Assembly: GCF_023558375.1 (NCBI RefSeq)
Contig: NZ_CP083761.1
Span: 1-64,000, forward strand
DNA length: 64,000 nt
Source of the DNA: Chroococcidiopsis sp. CCMEE 29
GTDB lineage: Bacteria; Cyanobacteriota; Cyanobacteriia; Cyanobacteriales; Chroococcidiopsidaceae
Direction: 5' to 3'
Below are positions 9,832-18,685 of this stretch, one piece after another. The notes beneath the pieces are model-generated. The model worked only from the letters and a program-made list of their open reading frames with translations, made no database searches and was not told where the DNA came from. A program made the translations under genes and the position numbers. Each line of letters opens with the position of its first letter. The first letter of the stretch is position 1.

Positions 9832-10511
9832 GCTGGTGGAAACAACTGCGGCTACCGTTGTTGATGCTCACATTTGCAAATGTAGTGTTTGTGTTGGGAC
9901 AGTCAATACTTGACCCGAACATTGGCAAGCGGAGGTTCACCGCCTTTGAGTTTCCGGCTGTAGTTCCCTTACCATCCTGGCAGCTAGTTGCAACTCAGCC
10001 GCTAGCCAATCAAATTGTGGAGCAACCTCCCATCGGCACGGTAGTCTTTCCTGGCAGGCAGTATCACTATCGCTATCAGGGGCAGCCGTTAGAGATCAAC
10101 ATGCGCTATGAGCTAGAAACTGATGGGGATGTGCAGCAAAGTACAACCAAAAATACAGCGATTCAATTTTTGCCTAATCAGCCAGCGGTAGTGATGCGGC
10201 AGCAAGCGAGCGGCTTTTATGGTTTATTTGTCTATCAGCAGCGAGCTTATCTGAATGCGTGTATTAATCCTCGCGGCGGCACGACTGTGACTCCAGCCCA
10301 GTTTGACGCCAACCGAATGCGATACGATCTGCAGTTGACGCGTTTACTGCCGTGGCTGTTGGGGCAGCAGGGGTTGCGTGATAACCGTTGTCTGTGGACA
10401 CAGATGTCTGTACCCTTACAACAGTCTTCTCCTCAGGCTGCTTTTGGCATCCTAGAACAAGCGTGGTTTGACTGGCATCAGTGGTGGCAGCCTCGCTTTC
10501 CCCACTTATAA
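9828..10511 (+). CDS. cyanoexosortase A system-associated protein
   Basis: 227 aa with one N-terminal hydrophobic segment (LLMLTFANVVFVLGQSI) and a predicted extracytoplasmic remainder. It overlaps the exosortase gene by four bases. Proteins of this size and topology immediately after cyanoexosortase A are a recognised partner family of unknown biochemical role; EpsI-like proteins fill a similar place in other exosortase loci. Assignment rests on position plus the pattern of one membrane anchor followed by a beta-rich domain. Confidence 0.75.
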   Translation: MSWWKQLRLPLLMLTFANVVFVLGQSILDPNIGKRRFTAFEFPAVVPLPSWQLVATQPLANQIVEQPPIGTVVFPGRQYHYRYQGQPLEINMRYELETDGDVQQSTTKNTAIQFLPNQPAVVMRQQASGFYGLFVYQQRAYLNACINPRGGTTVTPAQFDANRMRYDLQLTRLLPWLLGQQGLRDNRCLWTQMSVPLQQSSPQAAFGILEQAWFDWHQWWQPRFPHL

Positions 10512-10577
10512 ATTAATAGTGAGTATTTACCAATCCAAAATCCAAAATCCAAAATGGTATGAGTTCAATACTAAGGT

Positions 10578-11294
10578 TTGGCTGGCGTGAAACAATTAAA
10601 TAACAAGGAATGGTCATTCGAGCCACTGTTTCGAGTAGCCGGCTATGCTCTGTTGGCTTTGTCACTACTAGATCTGATTGAGGTTTTTGTCCCCCCGCGC
10701 TTTGGAAATCCTACTTGGGAACTTCAGCTAGTCAATAATCTGGTGGAGCGAGCACCTGTACCGTTATTAGGACTCGTGTTAGTCTTAGTCGGAGAACAAA
10801 GGTTTCGGATTTTCAAGTTCTTATCCTGGGCTTGTCTAGCGGTTGGACTGTTGTTTCTGTTACTAGTGCCTTTAGCTGCCAATTCCAGCTTCTTAATTGC
10901 TCAGCAAAACAAACTGGAAATCAGTAACCAACTCAATCAACGGACTGCTCAAGTTCAGCAATTACGGAACGTACTGAACCAAGCTACGACAGATAAAGAG
11001 ATTAATTCTGTTTTGACCCGCCTCAACCCTCAAGGTCGTTTACCAGAAAGTAATAATCCTCAGCAATCAAAAAGCCAACTGCTTTCAGAACTAGCTCAAG
11101 GTGAGAAGAGACTGAAGAACCAAGCTGAAGCTAATCGAGCAAGTAGAGAGCTAACTGTACTCAAAAATGCCGTCAAATTAAGTCTAGGAACCTTATTTTC
11201 TGGTGCTGTATTTCTCCTAATTTGGCGTAAGACTGGCAATGTGCTAAAAGTTAGCAAACAAAGAAGTAGGACATACTATAGCAATTCTAACTAA
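10578..11294 (+). CDS. HpsJ-like membrane protein, exosortase-associated
   Basis: 238 aa. Four hydrophobic segments: about 18-36 (VAGYALLALSLLDLIEVFV), 58-72, 80-105, and a C-terminal one near 205-222. Between the third and fourth is a coiled-coil-like region with NQLNQRTAQVQQLRNVLNQ. This matches HpsJ-type proteins, named from hormogonium polysaccharide loci in Nostoc and also found beside cyanoexosortases. Start is uncertain: TTG at 10578 or GTG at 10587. CCAAAAT heptamers (about 10531-10556) precede it. Confidence 0.75.
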   Translation: MAGVKQLNNKEWSFEPLFRVAGYALLALSLLDLIEVFVPPRFGNPTWELQLVNNLVERAPVPLLGLVLVLVGEQRFRIFKFLSWACLAVGLLFLLLVPLAANSSFLIAQQNKLEISNQLNQRTAQVQQLRNVLNQATTDKEINSVLTRLNPQGRLPESNNPQQSKSQLLSELAQGEKRLKNQAEANRASRELTVLKNAVKLSLGTLFSGAVFLLIWRKTGNVLKVSKQRSRTYYSNSN

Positions 11295-11682
11295 GTTGTG
11301 AGATGTGGAATGGGCATCTTGCCTGTGTAGGCTGGAAGCCTGCCCCACAAATCAAATTAGATTGCTATAAGTAAGATAAAAATAATTGACAATTCAATCA
11401 AAAGATTATTCATTTGCAACCGCACTTAAATCTCATAAGCTTCTTTTGAGAGTGTAACGCTTATTCCAGTTCAGGTCTTGCCCTCAAATTTCTTGGGTTG
11501 TTCACTCTGTAGAGCAGCCCATACTTTTTTGTTAGTTTTGCTTTACTGATAGAATCTAGCCCTCATTTTCTAGGAATATGTACCTGAACTTCTAAACATC
11601 AAAACAAATCAGGTGTCAATTTATATTTTTGACTTCTCTTTGTAGATGATTTCTTTTACTAGCAATAGGAGGATTATTTCTA
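11295..11682. other. upstream region of the Gly/Asn-rich gene
   Basis: 388 bases without a gene. Positions 11408-11465 resemble 670-735. An AGGAGG ribosome site lies about 12 bases before the ATG at 11683. No terminator or clear promoter identified. Confidence 0.4.
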
Positions 11683-12438
11683 ATGGAAACGTTTGATTTT
11701 GAAACCCTCAATTCATCTGATGGTGGCAACACAGATAGTGGTGAAGGTAACGCCTCTGCTGGTGCTAACGATCTAATTCGGCAATCACCTTTTGGTCCTT
11801 TGTTAGATCTCCCTGGAGTTGATGGTCCAGAAGATATCTTCGGTAACGTTGGTATTCCAGATAGTGGCGAGAGCAATCCCTTTGAGGGTGGTAGTGGCGA
11901 CAATCCCGTTGCTGGCGGTGGCGACTTACCCTATGGTGGTAATCCCTTCGCAGGTGACAACTTCTGGAATATCTTCGCTGGTGGAGTGAATCCGGCTGAT
12001 ACTAGCTCCTTTGGTGGCGGTAGCAATTCTGCTAATGGCAGTAATGGCTCTAGTGGTGGTGGCGACAATCCCTTCGCAGGTGGAAGCAATCCCCTTGTAG
12101 GTGGTGGCAGCCCCTTTGCAAGTAATAACGGCAACACCTCTAATCAGGATGAGAACGATGACCTGCTCAATGGTGGCTTAAGTCAAAGCTTGGAGGGTGA
12201 TACTGGCAACAACCAACTCTATGCTGATATTAACTCCCTGATCAACCAAATCCGTAATGATTTCCTTGAGCAAATCAGCAGCGGTTGGAATTTTGACCAG
12301 CAGACATTCACTCAAGGGATTGGCACGAGTGACAGTAATGCTCTGAATAATACTTTCAACGCTGATCAGCTCTTGCCATTCCCTACAGGAAATGAAGCCG
12401 ATACCACCACGAGTTCTGATTTGACTAGCGTAGCCTAA
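11683..12438 (+). CDS. Gly/Asn/Ser-rich low-complexity protein
   Basis: Not recognised. 251 aa. Residues about 65-150 carry repeats of the form NPF(A/E)GG, with GGGSNSANGSNGSSGGGDN between them. The C-terminal third is ordinary and possibly helical (LYADINSLINQIRNDFLEQI). No signal peptide, membrane segment or PEP-CTERM tail, so it is not an obvious exosortase substrate despite lying just after the exosortase set. AGGAGG before the ATG supports expression. Composition suggests a flexible, acidic, possibly surface or matrix-associated protein; that is inference. Confidence 0.65.
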   Translation: METFDFETLNSSDGGNTDSGEGNASAGANDLIRQSPFGPLLDLPGVDGPEDIFGNVGIPDSGESNPFEGGSGDNPVAGGGDLPYGGNPFAGDNFWNIFAGGVNPADTSSFGGGSNSANGSNGSSGGGDNPFAGGSNPLVGGGSPFASNNGNTSNQDENDDLLNGGLSQSLEGDTGNNQLYADINSLINQIRNDFLEQISSGWNFDQQTFTQGIGTSDSNALNNTFNADQLLPFPTGNEADTTTSSDLTSVA

Positions 12439-12897
12439 ACTTCGAAGGCTGGTGATATTTTCTAGGCAACCGTATTGCACCCTACGAAGCAATTCTTTTG
12501 GTAGAGGTCAGGAAAAACAGCAGCAATTACTTTGCTAAATATACGGTGCACGGGTGGGAGAAGGTCTCAAGCAAAGCAAAGAACAAAATATTTAGTGACC
12601 GAAGCGATTTTGGATTTTAGATTTGGGATTTTGGATTAGGGTTGATCTGTTTAAATCCGGGTTGTGTTGCAAAAATCGGAGCGGCAAATAGTAGGGTGGG
12701 AAATTGCGTGAGTTTATTCCTGTTTCCATGTCTAAATCAAATGCGTTAAGGACAAATTAAAGGAGTAGAGAGAGCCGTTCCAAAACGGGTCAAGTTTATA
12801 GCTAAAATTTTTGGAGTAGCTGCATAATTAATTCCCGCATCCTCGGTGATTTTTGTTCTCAAAGATTTTGCAACAAAACTTACAATTTTGCCATAAA

Positions 12898-12944
12898 AGC
12901 GATGCATCCCAACGCTAACTTCGTATAGGGTGGGATGCATCGCT
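12898..12944. repeat. perfect 14-bp inverted repeat
   Basis: AGCGATGCATCCCA at 12898-12911 pairs perfectly with TGGGATGCATCGCT at 12931-12944 across a 19-base loop. It resembles the GGTGGG-centred palindromes common between cyanobacterial genes. Confidence 0.7.
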
Positions 12945-12969
12945 GGTTTAAGTTAAAACAAAAGAAAAG

Positions 12970-12992
12970 CCCCAGTACTCTTTATACTGGGG
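12970..12992 (-). terminator. hairpin terminator, minus strand
   Basis: CCCCAGTA...TACTGGGG stem; read on the minus strand it is followed by CTTTTCTTTT. It lies just past the 3' end of the Uma2 pseudogene and was probably its terminator. Confidence 0.6.
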
Positions 12993-13072
12993 TAATTGAA
13001 GTTAAACATTCCTGATGCGGGTTGTTGAAGTTCTTCTGCCAGCTGCAGTAATAATGTCTGGGGATGGAATGT

Positions 13073-13500
13073 TCAAGCCTGCTCTAAAATCTGCTCAACT
13101 GTCAGCTGTAACTCGCTAAACGTAGGAGAGATAATGCGGGTGCTGCCAGTAAAAGATTGCGCTTGATATCTATCATCAACCAGCTGATAAACAAAAACTG
13201 TTGCCACTTTGGGATTGCCCAGATATGCTCTGGAGGCGATCACTAGATAATTCACAATCCAGTATTCTCGAATGCCTGAGCGTTGATCCTCGGAAAGCTT
13301 ATCGACGTAATCATCTTCAATTGGTTGATACCACCTCGACCGCTAGCTGGAGGGGTTCTCGCAGGGCAGAAGAGGCAAGGGGATTAGATCGCCAAATCGT
13401 CCCAGCTCATCACGCTAACATCGGGATGCCGCCCTTGTTCTCTACCTGTCTCGGTGCGAGTTGCGATCGCACTTCTGTCTGTAACCTTATAGTTGCTGAC
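13073..13500 (-). pseudogene. Uma2 (DUF820) endonuclease-like pseudogene
   Basis: The intact 60-aa 3' part (YLGNPKVATVFVYQLVDD, then SPTFSELQLTVEQIL) is the end of an Uma2/DUF820 PD-(D/E)XK-like protein. Upstream on the same strand I can follow TETGREQGRHPDVSVMSWDDLAI, a stop, then VEVVSTN in another frame, where a shortened codon run breaks the expected NWEDDYVDK. At least one stop and two frameshifts disrupt it. The 5' end is lost against a transposase remnant. Confidence 0.75.
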
Positions 13501-13900
13501 TTAGTGACTCTAGCTCTTGCACTCCAGCATAAATGGTCGCCCGTGACATACCCGTTGCCTCTGCCACGCGACTCACGCCTCCCCACCCCATACTCCTCGC
13601 TTCAACCGCTGCCCAAATTCTGCGAGTGCGTTCGTCCATGTAATATCATGTCCGCTGAAATGACCGTAATATCTCTCCCTCACCCCCTGCCCCTCTCCCA
13701 AGCTTGGGAGAGGGGTGCCGAAGGCGGGGTGAGGGCTACTAAATTATGGGCAATTAACCGGATTTGATATAAGGGGACAAAGTGGCATACTTGGCTTCAA
13801 TGGTTTCGAGCAGTTCAGCTTGAGACATTTGCGAGTACTTCAGACCGGTTAACTGACATTCTCGCTCCAATGCATTAACTTGTATAACTTATTTTTGCGC
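13500..13900 (-). pseudogene. ISAzo13-type transposase N-terminal remnant, split by a MITE
   Basis: On the minus strand, 13895-13775 reads ...SQMSQAELLETIEAKYATLSP. After the MITE (13770-13643), 13640-13505 reads MDERTRRIWAAVEARSMGWG, then VSRVAEATGMSRATIYAGVQELE. Joined, these match the N terminus of ISAzo13-family transposases (IEAKYxxLxP-LDERTRRLWAA-x-GISxVARATGxSRxTIYxGxxEL). The catalytic part is absent. The identification rests on recalled family motifs. Confidence 0.7.
13643..13770. mobile_element. 128-bp MITE, copy 2
   Basis: Same length and layout as 5238-5365: left end ATATCATGTCCG, right end CGGATTTGATAT, same CTCTCCCAAGCTTGGGAGAG core. Sequence differs at scattered positions, mostly toward the ends. 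It interrupts the ISAzo13-type fragment, so it arrived later. Confidence 0.8.
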
Positions 13901-13906
13901 GATTCC

Positions 13907-14698
13907 TTAGCCGAGGAGGGTAACTACCTGATTTATACGGGGTCTGCCAAAACGTTCCCAGGCACTGCCGCCGCGTAAAAATAACTCCATCCAACGAACT
14001 GGCTTGCCATCCTTAGCCACTTGCCAGCCAGAACTACCTGGGGAAAACGCCAAAGTGCCTTCCGGCACCTTAAAACTACCGTCAGAGTACACGGCGTCAC
14101 TCACCACATCCCCGACGCGAATCACGGCTTTGGCTTCGGGTTTGAGTTTGACGGTATTGGCAGGAATCGTCGTTTTGATGTTACCGTAACCGTCAATCCA
14201 GGCAACGCGATCGCTAGGTGGATCTGGGATTTGGCTGGGCTGCAATTGTTCTCCTAACAAGCCTAAGTCTTCTTTGGCAATAGCAGCAGCAGCGCTGGGA
14301 AACACATCACGCGATCGGAACTGTGAGCCGCCGCGGGAAACCTTCACTGTACGCAAAACTTGAGCATGATCTTTGATGAAGGATAGCGTGTAGCCCGCAT
14401 TAACTCCTACCACTTTGACCCCATTGGGCAGCAGAACATAAGTCAGTCCCTCACCTTCATTGTCTTGCCTGGGTTGAGCGTCATCCTGGCGGGGAGCGCA
14501 ATTGTGATAGATTAAGCGCTCTTGAGGACCGGGATTAAGTCCGAGTTGGGCAATCCAGAAGCCAGTTGCCAGCGTGCTAAATGGCGGGACTGAAAGTAAG
14601 CTAATCTGTGCTGTAGGCACAGCCATTAATAGACGTTGTGTGACTTCAGCAAAAGCCGGGTCGCCGTTCCCATAATCTGCAATCAGGCTGATGAACAT
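13907..14698 (-). CDS. SAM hydroxide adenosyltransferase (DUF62 family)
   Basis: Family members hydrolyse S-adenosylmethionine to adenosine and methionine and are related to fluorinases. 263 aa. The N terminus MFISLIADYGNGDPAFAEV carries the conserved Asp of the SAM site (usually TDFG.DPYV); the C-terminal domain includes WIDGYGNIKTTI and ends in PRINQVVTLLG. The usual TDFG reads ADYG. It is monocistronic on the minus strand. The identification is good; physiological role is unclear. Confidence 0.82.
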   Translation of the reverse strand: MFISLIADYGNGDPAFAEVTQRLLMAVPTAQISLLSVPPFSTLATGFWIAQLGLNPGPQERLIYHNCAPRQDDAQPRQDNEGEGLTYVLLPNGVKVVGVNAGYTLSFIKDHAQVLRTVKVSRGGSQFRSRDVFPSAAAAIAKEDLGLLGEQLQPSQIPDPPSDRVAWIDGYGNIKTTIPANTVKLKPEAKAVIRVGDVVSDAVYSDGSFKVPEGTLAFSPGSSGWQVAKDGKPVRWMELFLRGGSAWERFGRPRINQVVTLLG

Positions 14699-14796
14699 AC
14701 TGCCACTTATTTAAAGGTATTGGTGTTTACATACAAAGGTTTCGCTAAGGGGAGTTTCATCCTTAAGCGCACCCGCACCATCACTATAGGGCTAAA

Positions 14797-15909
14797 TTAG
14801 CTGAAGTAATTTTCCACAACTTGGAAAATCCGCTCTGCTGCATGACCATCTCCAAACGGATTAATTGCTGTTGCCATTTGTTGATAAGCTGCTGGATTGC
14901 TTAACAAGTGACTGGCGGCAGCAACAATTTGAGCCGGATCAGTTCCTACTAACTTAGCTGTACCAGCAGCAACGGCTTCTGGTCGTTCCGTTGTTTCTCG
15001 CAGCACCAGAACTGGTTTGCCCAAACTGGGTGCTTCTTCTTGTAAGCCACCCGAATCAGTCAATAGCAGGTAGGAGCGCTGAATTGCTCCCACCAGTTCA
15101 GCGTAGTCTAGAGGTTCTGTTAAGAAAACTCTCGGATGATTACCCAAAAGCGCCTGTAGAGGTTCTCGCACTGTAGGGTTCCGATGCAATGGCAACAGCA
15201 CAGCCGTATCGGGGAACTTTTCTAATATTTGTAAAAATCCTTGAGCAATGAAGGAAAGTGGCTCTCCCCAGTTTTCTCGCCGATGGACTGTAGCTAACAG
15301 GATGCGGTATTTCTCCCAGTCCAGACCATTGACATAGCAAGCTGGGAGACGCTTGGCAACTGCTAGGAGAGCGTCAATAACGGTGTTGCCAGTGTGGTGA
15401 ATTTTACCCACGACTCCAGAGCGTTGCAGATTTTCGACAGCAAGTGTGGTTGGCGCAAAGTGCAGCTGAGTCAGCTGGGAAATTAAACGCCGGTTGGCTT
15501 CCTCGGGGTAGGGATTAAACAGATCGTCGGTTCTTAGTCCGGCTTCTACATGTCCCACTGGGATTTTTTGGTAAAACGCTGCCAGTGCTGCTGCAAAAGC
15601 CGTAGTCGTATCTCCCTGGACTAAGACTAAGTTTGGTTCTTTTTGCTGGAATAATGCTTCCAACCCCCGTAAAGTGCCGCAAGTAATGTCAGTTAGAGAT
15701 TGTTTCGGCTGCATGATCTCCAAATCTCGATCTGCCTTCAGATCGAATAGCTGCATCACTTGCTCAACCATTTCCCGATGCTGTCCAGTTAAAACTACCC
15801 GGGTGTCAAAACTGGGCGATCGCTGGAATATCTGGATCACTGGAGCCAGTTTAATTGCTTCTGGACGAGTGCCTAAGATAATGCAAATTTGTCGGGGTTG
15901 TTTTGCCAT
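14797..15909 (-). CDS. wecB: UDP-N-acetylglucosamine 2-epimerase (non-hydrolysing)
   Basis: Interconverts UDP-GlcNAc and UDP-ManNAc for surface polysaccharide synthesis. Seen: ILGTRPEAIKLAPVI at the start, GDTTTAFAAALAAFY, GHVEAGLRT, PYPEEANRRL, and near the C terminus DSGGLQEEAPSLGKPVLVLR then TERPEA. MAKQPRQ at 15909 is chosen; a longer frame to 15966 would add 19 unusual residues. 370 aa is normal. No other polysaccharide gene adjoins it. Confidence 0.93.
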   Translation of the reverse strand: MAKQPRQICIILGTRPEAIKLAPVIQIFQRSPSFDTRVVLTGQHREMVEQVMQLFDLKADRDLEIMQPKQSLTDITCGTLRGLEALFQQKEPNLVLVQGDTTTAFAAALAAFYQKIPVGHVEAGLRTDDLFNPYPEEANRRLISQLTQLHFAPTTLAVENLQRSGVVGKIHHTGNTVIDALLAVAKRLPACYVNGLDWEKYRILLATVHRRENWGEPLSFIAQGFLQILEKFPDTAVLLPLHRNPTVREPLQALLGNHPRVFLTEPLDYAELVGAIQRSYLLLTDSGGLQEEAPSLGKPVLVLRETTERPEAVAAGTAKLVGTDPAQIVAAASHLLSNPAAYQQMATAINPFGDGHAAERIFQVVENYFS

Positions 15910-16054
15910 TGAAATTGAATTGCAGTCAACCCCAAAATAGTAAACGTCCCTTTGTCCAATCTTCAAGCGGGGGTACAGAACTCAGGAGCGATCGCTGTCT
16001 TCATTTGCTGAGATTGTAAACATTTCATAAGTTATTAATTTTTATATTTAACTT

Positions 16055-16260
16055 AAAAATCTGTACGGGCGGGTTTGGCAGAATTGCCTGCTTGGCATAG
16101 GGATAACTGGTAAACCCGACCTAAAAATCTGTACGGGCGGGTTTGGCAGAATTGCCTGCTTGGCATAGGGATAACTGGTAAACCCGACCTAAAAATCTGT
16201 ACGGGCGGGTTTGGCAGAATTGCCTGCTTGGCATAGGGATAACTGGTAAACCCGCCCCTA
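16055..16260. repeat. three tandem 68-bp repeats with internal hairpin
   Basis: Units start at 16055, 16123 and 16191. Each holds GGGCGGGTTT ... AAACCCG(A/C)CC arms around an inner GGCAGAATTGCC dyad. Units 1 and 2 end AAACCCGACC; unit 3 ends AAACCCGCCC, giving a perfect arm. The period of exactly 68 is visible across all three. An apparent minus-strand open frame (16053-16301) is a by-product. Confidence 0.9.
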
Positions 16261-16270
16261 CCAGAACATG

Positions 16271-16292
16271 AAAAAACCCGGTTTGAACCGGG
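16271..16292 (-). terminator. rho-independent terminator of the 16356 gene
   Basis: On the minus strand CCCGGTTCAAACCGGG is followed directly by TTTTTT. It sits 64 bases past the stop of the small membrane protein gene. Confidence 0.85.
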
Positions 16293-16355
16293 CAGATGCA
16301 CTGTTTCTATGAAAATCCCGCCAAGACGTGACTTCCGTTGATTCAGTGTCCGTTA

Positions 16356-16727
16356 TTACTTCACATCACACGTTAATGGGCAAGCAGCATAAACAGAAGT
16401 ATGAACGGTATCTGCCTCTCCGTGTAGCCAGCTTAACCATCTAACTTCATGCGGGTGAATACCCTTAAAAGTTAGTACACTTGCACCAGCAATCACCGCT
16501 AGCACGTTGAACCCAATTACAGTTCCTGCTACTAGCAAAACTGCACTGACTGGCATGAGCGATTGCAGAACAACTGATAACAAAGAAGCTACCGTAGCCA
16601 TTAAAACGACTAACGGAAAACCAACTACTAGCAAGCACACTGCTAATGTGAAAGTCCAGATCAAAAAGCTTTTAATCATAAACAAAGAATAGGTTTTTCC
16701 GAGACTAGAGCTGTGAGCTAAAGCCAT
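16356..16727 (-). CDS. small membrane protein of unknown function
   Basis: 123 aa. Not recognised. Three hydrophobic segments, about 17-45, 52-71 and 68-90, are followed by a hydrophilic C terminus with a His/Trp-rich stretch (GIHPHEVRWLSWLHGEAD). GGAGGA just before the ATG and a strong terminator downstream support a real monocistronic gene. Confidence 0.65.
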   Translation of the reverse strand: MALAHSSSLGKTYSLFMIKSFLIWTFTLAVCLLVVGFPLVVLMATVASLLSVVLQSLMPVSAVLLVAGTVIGFNVLAVIAGASVLTFKGIHPHEVRWLSWLHGEADTVHTSVYAACPLTCDVK

Positions 16728-17228
16728 AACTTTTCCTCCAAGAGTAATAAAAATTTGAGTTGGTAAAATTCCGTAGACTAGTCCAAGCTAGTCAATCTTC
16801 ATTGAAATTCAGTATACAAATATGGGCTGATTAAATGATCGATTAGTTATTAAACTTTACAGTAGCTAATTTGTAGTTATGAATACTAATTTTTACTCAA
16901 AATAATTAACTTAGTAACTATTACATCTACCTTTAGGTAGAGACACTAAAAATCCCTTGATTTCGGGGTTTCCATGTGTGTTGTCAACAATTTCTTTGAG
17001 ATTGGCTGCAGTTGTAGAGTGCTATCAAGTATTCTACCGCCGAGCTACTTAATATTTCTTATGATTTACCCCGCTCTCTCTCATAATTCCCTCAGTTGAA
17101 TGTTGACAATAACAAATGTTGCCCGGCTGATTTGATTTCCAAGCGAAGCTGGCAGTGAAACTGTTACAAAGTGCAATGGCTTGGGAAAACTAGAGACGTA
17201 AAAACCACTGCATAAAAATTGTAGATAA
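16728..17228. other. AT-rich upstream region between divergent genes
   Basis: 501 bases between the divergent small membrane protein gene and pilT. It presumably holds both promoters and the pilT leader. I see no recognisable operator, RNA or repeat. Confidence 0.4.
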
Positions 17229-18533
17229 ATGACAGAATCACAGCGCCAGCCGATTTACCCAGCTACACCTCGCGTTCCTCCCATGCCGCCACCAAGGCAA
17301 ACCCCTAATAACAATGAGGCGATGGGGGTGGTCCAGTTGCAGCGATCGCAAACGATACAGGCAGTTCACGGTTTGCCTCCTACTGTCCTACCTCCATTAC
17401 CAGCGACTAGTCATCATCCCGCTGCTGCAACACCCATGCCCAATTCTGCCTGCGCCTGGCCTAACAATGCTGCACCGACCTTAGAGCAGTTGGTGCGGGA
17501 AGCTTACGATCGGGGCGTTTCCGACTTGCATTTGGGTGTCGGCGAAGTACCCCGCTTTCGCGACCGGGGTCAGATCATCATCACAGATTATCCCGAAACT
17601 GACGAAGCAACGTTTTTTGGCTGGCTGCGGGAAGTTCTGAGTGACCGGCAAATTGAGCAGTTTCAACAGGAGCTGGAATACGACGGTGCCACGCAATACG
17701 ATGGGTTGGCACGAGTGCGGATTAACATTTTCGTCGCTCTCAACGGTCCGGCGATGGTGTTGCGGTTGATTCCGCTGAAAATTCTCACACTAGAACAGCT
17801 GAATTTGCCACCTGTATTTCAAGATTTATGCCAGTACCATAAGGGATTGATTTTGGTTACAGGACCAACAGGTTCTGGTAAATCCACGACATTGGCAGCG
17901 ATGATCGACTATATCAACAAGGAGATGGCAAAGCACATCATCTCAATTGAAGATCCAGTCGAATTTGTGCATCAAAGTCAAAAATCGCTGATTAAGCAAC
18001 GGGAAGTTGGGATTCACACATTGAAGTTTGACAATGCGTTGAAAGCGTCCCTGCGGGAAGACCCAGATATTATTCTGATTGGGGAAATGCGCGATCGCGA
18101 AACTGTTAACACTGCTCTAAAAGCGGCTCAAACTGGACACTTAGTTTTTGGTACCCTACACACTAACAGTGCCGTCAAGACCATTGAACGGATTTTGAAC
18201 CTTTATAATCCAGAAGAGCAGGGTCCGATGCGGATTCAGGTAGCTGAATCTTTGGTCGCTGTTATTGCCCAAGGTTTGGTACGCACCACTGATAGTAAAC
18301 GGGCAGCAGTTCACGAAATCATGATCAATACGGACGCTGTTAAGGACTACATTATTCGTAACGAAGTCGAAGAAATTGAGGCAATAATTCCTCGATGCAA
18401 CTTCGAGGGCATGTGTACAATGAACCAATCCCTGTACCAACTTTATGAAGAAGGACGGATTACCGAAGAAACAGCTTTAGAGGCTTCACCAAAGCTAAAC
18501 GAAATGGCCATGACGCTGCGGGGTCGCATTTAA
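17229..18533 (+). CDS. pilT: PilT-family ATPase (PilT2-like)
   Basis: Hexameric ATPase of type IV pili, expected to drive retraction or its regulation. A Pro-rich, probably disordered N terminus (about 1-80) precedes the PilT core: SDLHLGVGEVPRFRDRG, Walker A GPTGSGKSTT near 216, Asp box SIEDPVEFVH, Walker B DPDIILIGEMRD and His box GHLVFGTLHTNSA. The PilT signature AIRNLIRE is not present; the site reads VKDYIIRNEVEE. With the extended N terminus this fits cyanobacterial PilT2 rather than the main retraction motor. The downstream gene is co-directional. Confidence 0.88.
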   Translation: MTESQRQPIYPATPRVPPMPPPRQTPNNNEAMGVVQLQRSQTIQAVHGLPPTVLPPLPATSHHPAAATPMPNSACAWPNNAAPTLEQLVREAYDRGVSDLHLGVGEVPRFRDRGQIIITDYPETDEATFFGWLREVLSDRQIEQFQQELEYDGATQYDGLARVRINIFVALNGPAMVLRLIPLKILTLEQLNLPPVFQDLCQYHKGLILVTGPTGSGKSTTLAAMIDYINKEMAKHIISIEDPVEFVHQSQKSLIKQREVGIHTLKFDNALKASLREDPDIILIGEMRDRETVNTALKAAQTGHLVFGTLHTNSAVKTIERILNLYNPEEQGPMRIQVAESLVAVIAQGLVRTTDSKRAAVHEIMINTDAVKDYIIRNEVEEIEAIIPRCNFEGMCTMNQSLYQLYEEGRITEETALEASPKLNEMAMTLRGRI

Positions 18534-18685
18534 ATAGGGGTCAGGGGAAGCAGGGGAAGCAGGGGGAGCAAGAGTGTAATCCAAAATCCAAAATCTAAAA
18601 TCCCCTCACTCCTAACCCCTAACCCCTAACCTCTAACCCCTCGCCCCTCGCCCCTCGTCCCTCGTCCCTCATCCTGGAACATCAT
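18534..18685. repeat. heptamer-rich spacer after pilT
   Basis: Arrays of AGGGGAAGC, TCCAAAA, CTAACCC and CGCCCCT-type units fill almost the whole gap. Confidence 0.7.

Larger units (their letters stand above)
12439..13072. other. intergenic region with hairpins and short repeats
   Basis: 634 bases without a gene. It contains GGATTTTGGATT-type heptamers near 12610-12640, a perfect 14-bp inverted repeat at 12898-12944 and a terminator-like hairpin at 12970-12992. Short open frames here show no coding character. Confidence 0.5.

Noticed and set aside
1-12438. Scytonemin biosynthesis cluster
   Set aside because: Only the aromatic supply genes are here; ScyA-C-like proteins are not seen in the window.
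16053-16301. 82-aa minus-strand frame
   Set aside because: Pure product of the 68-bp tandem repeat.
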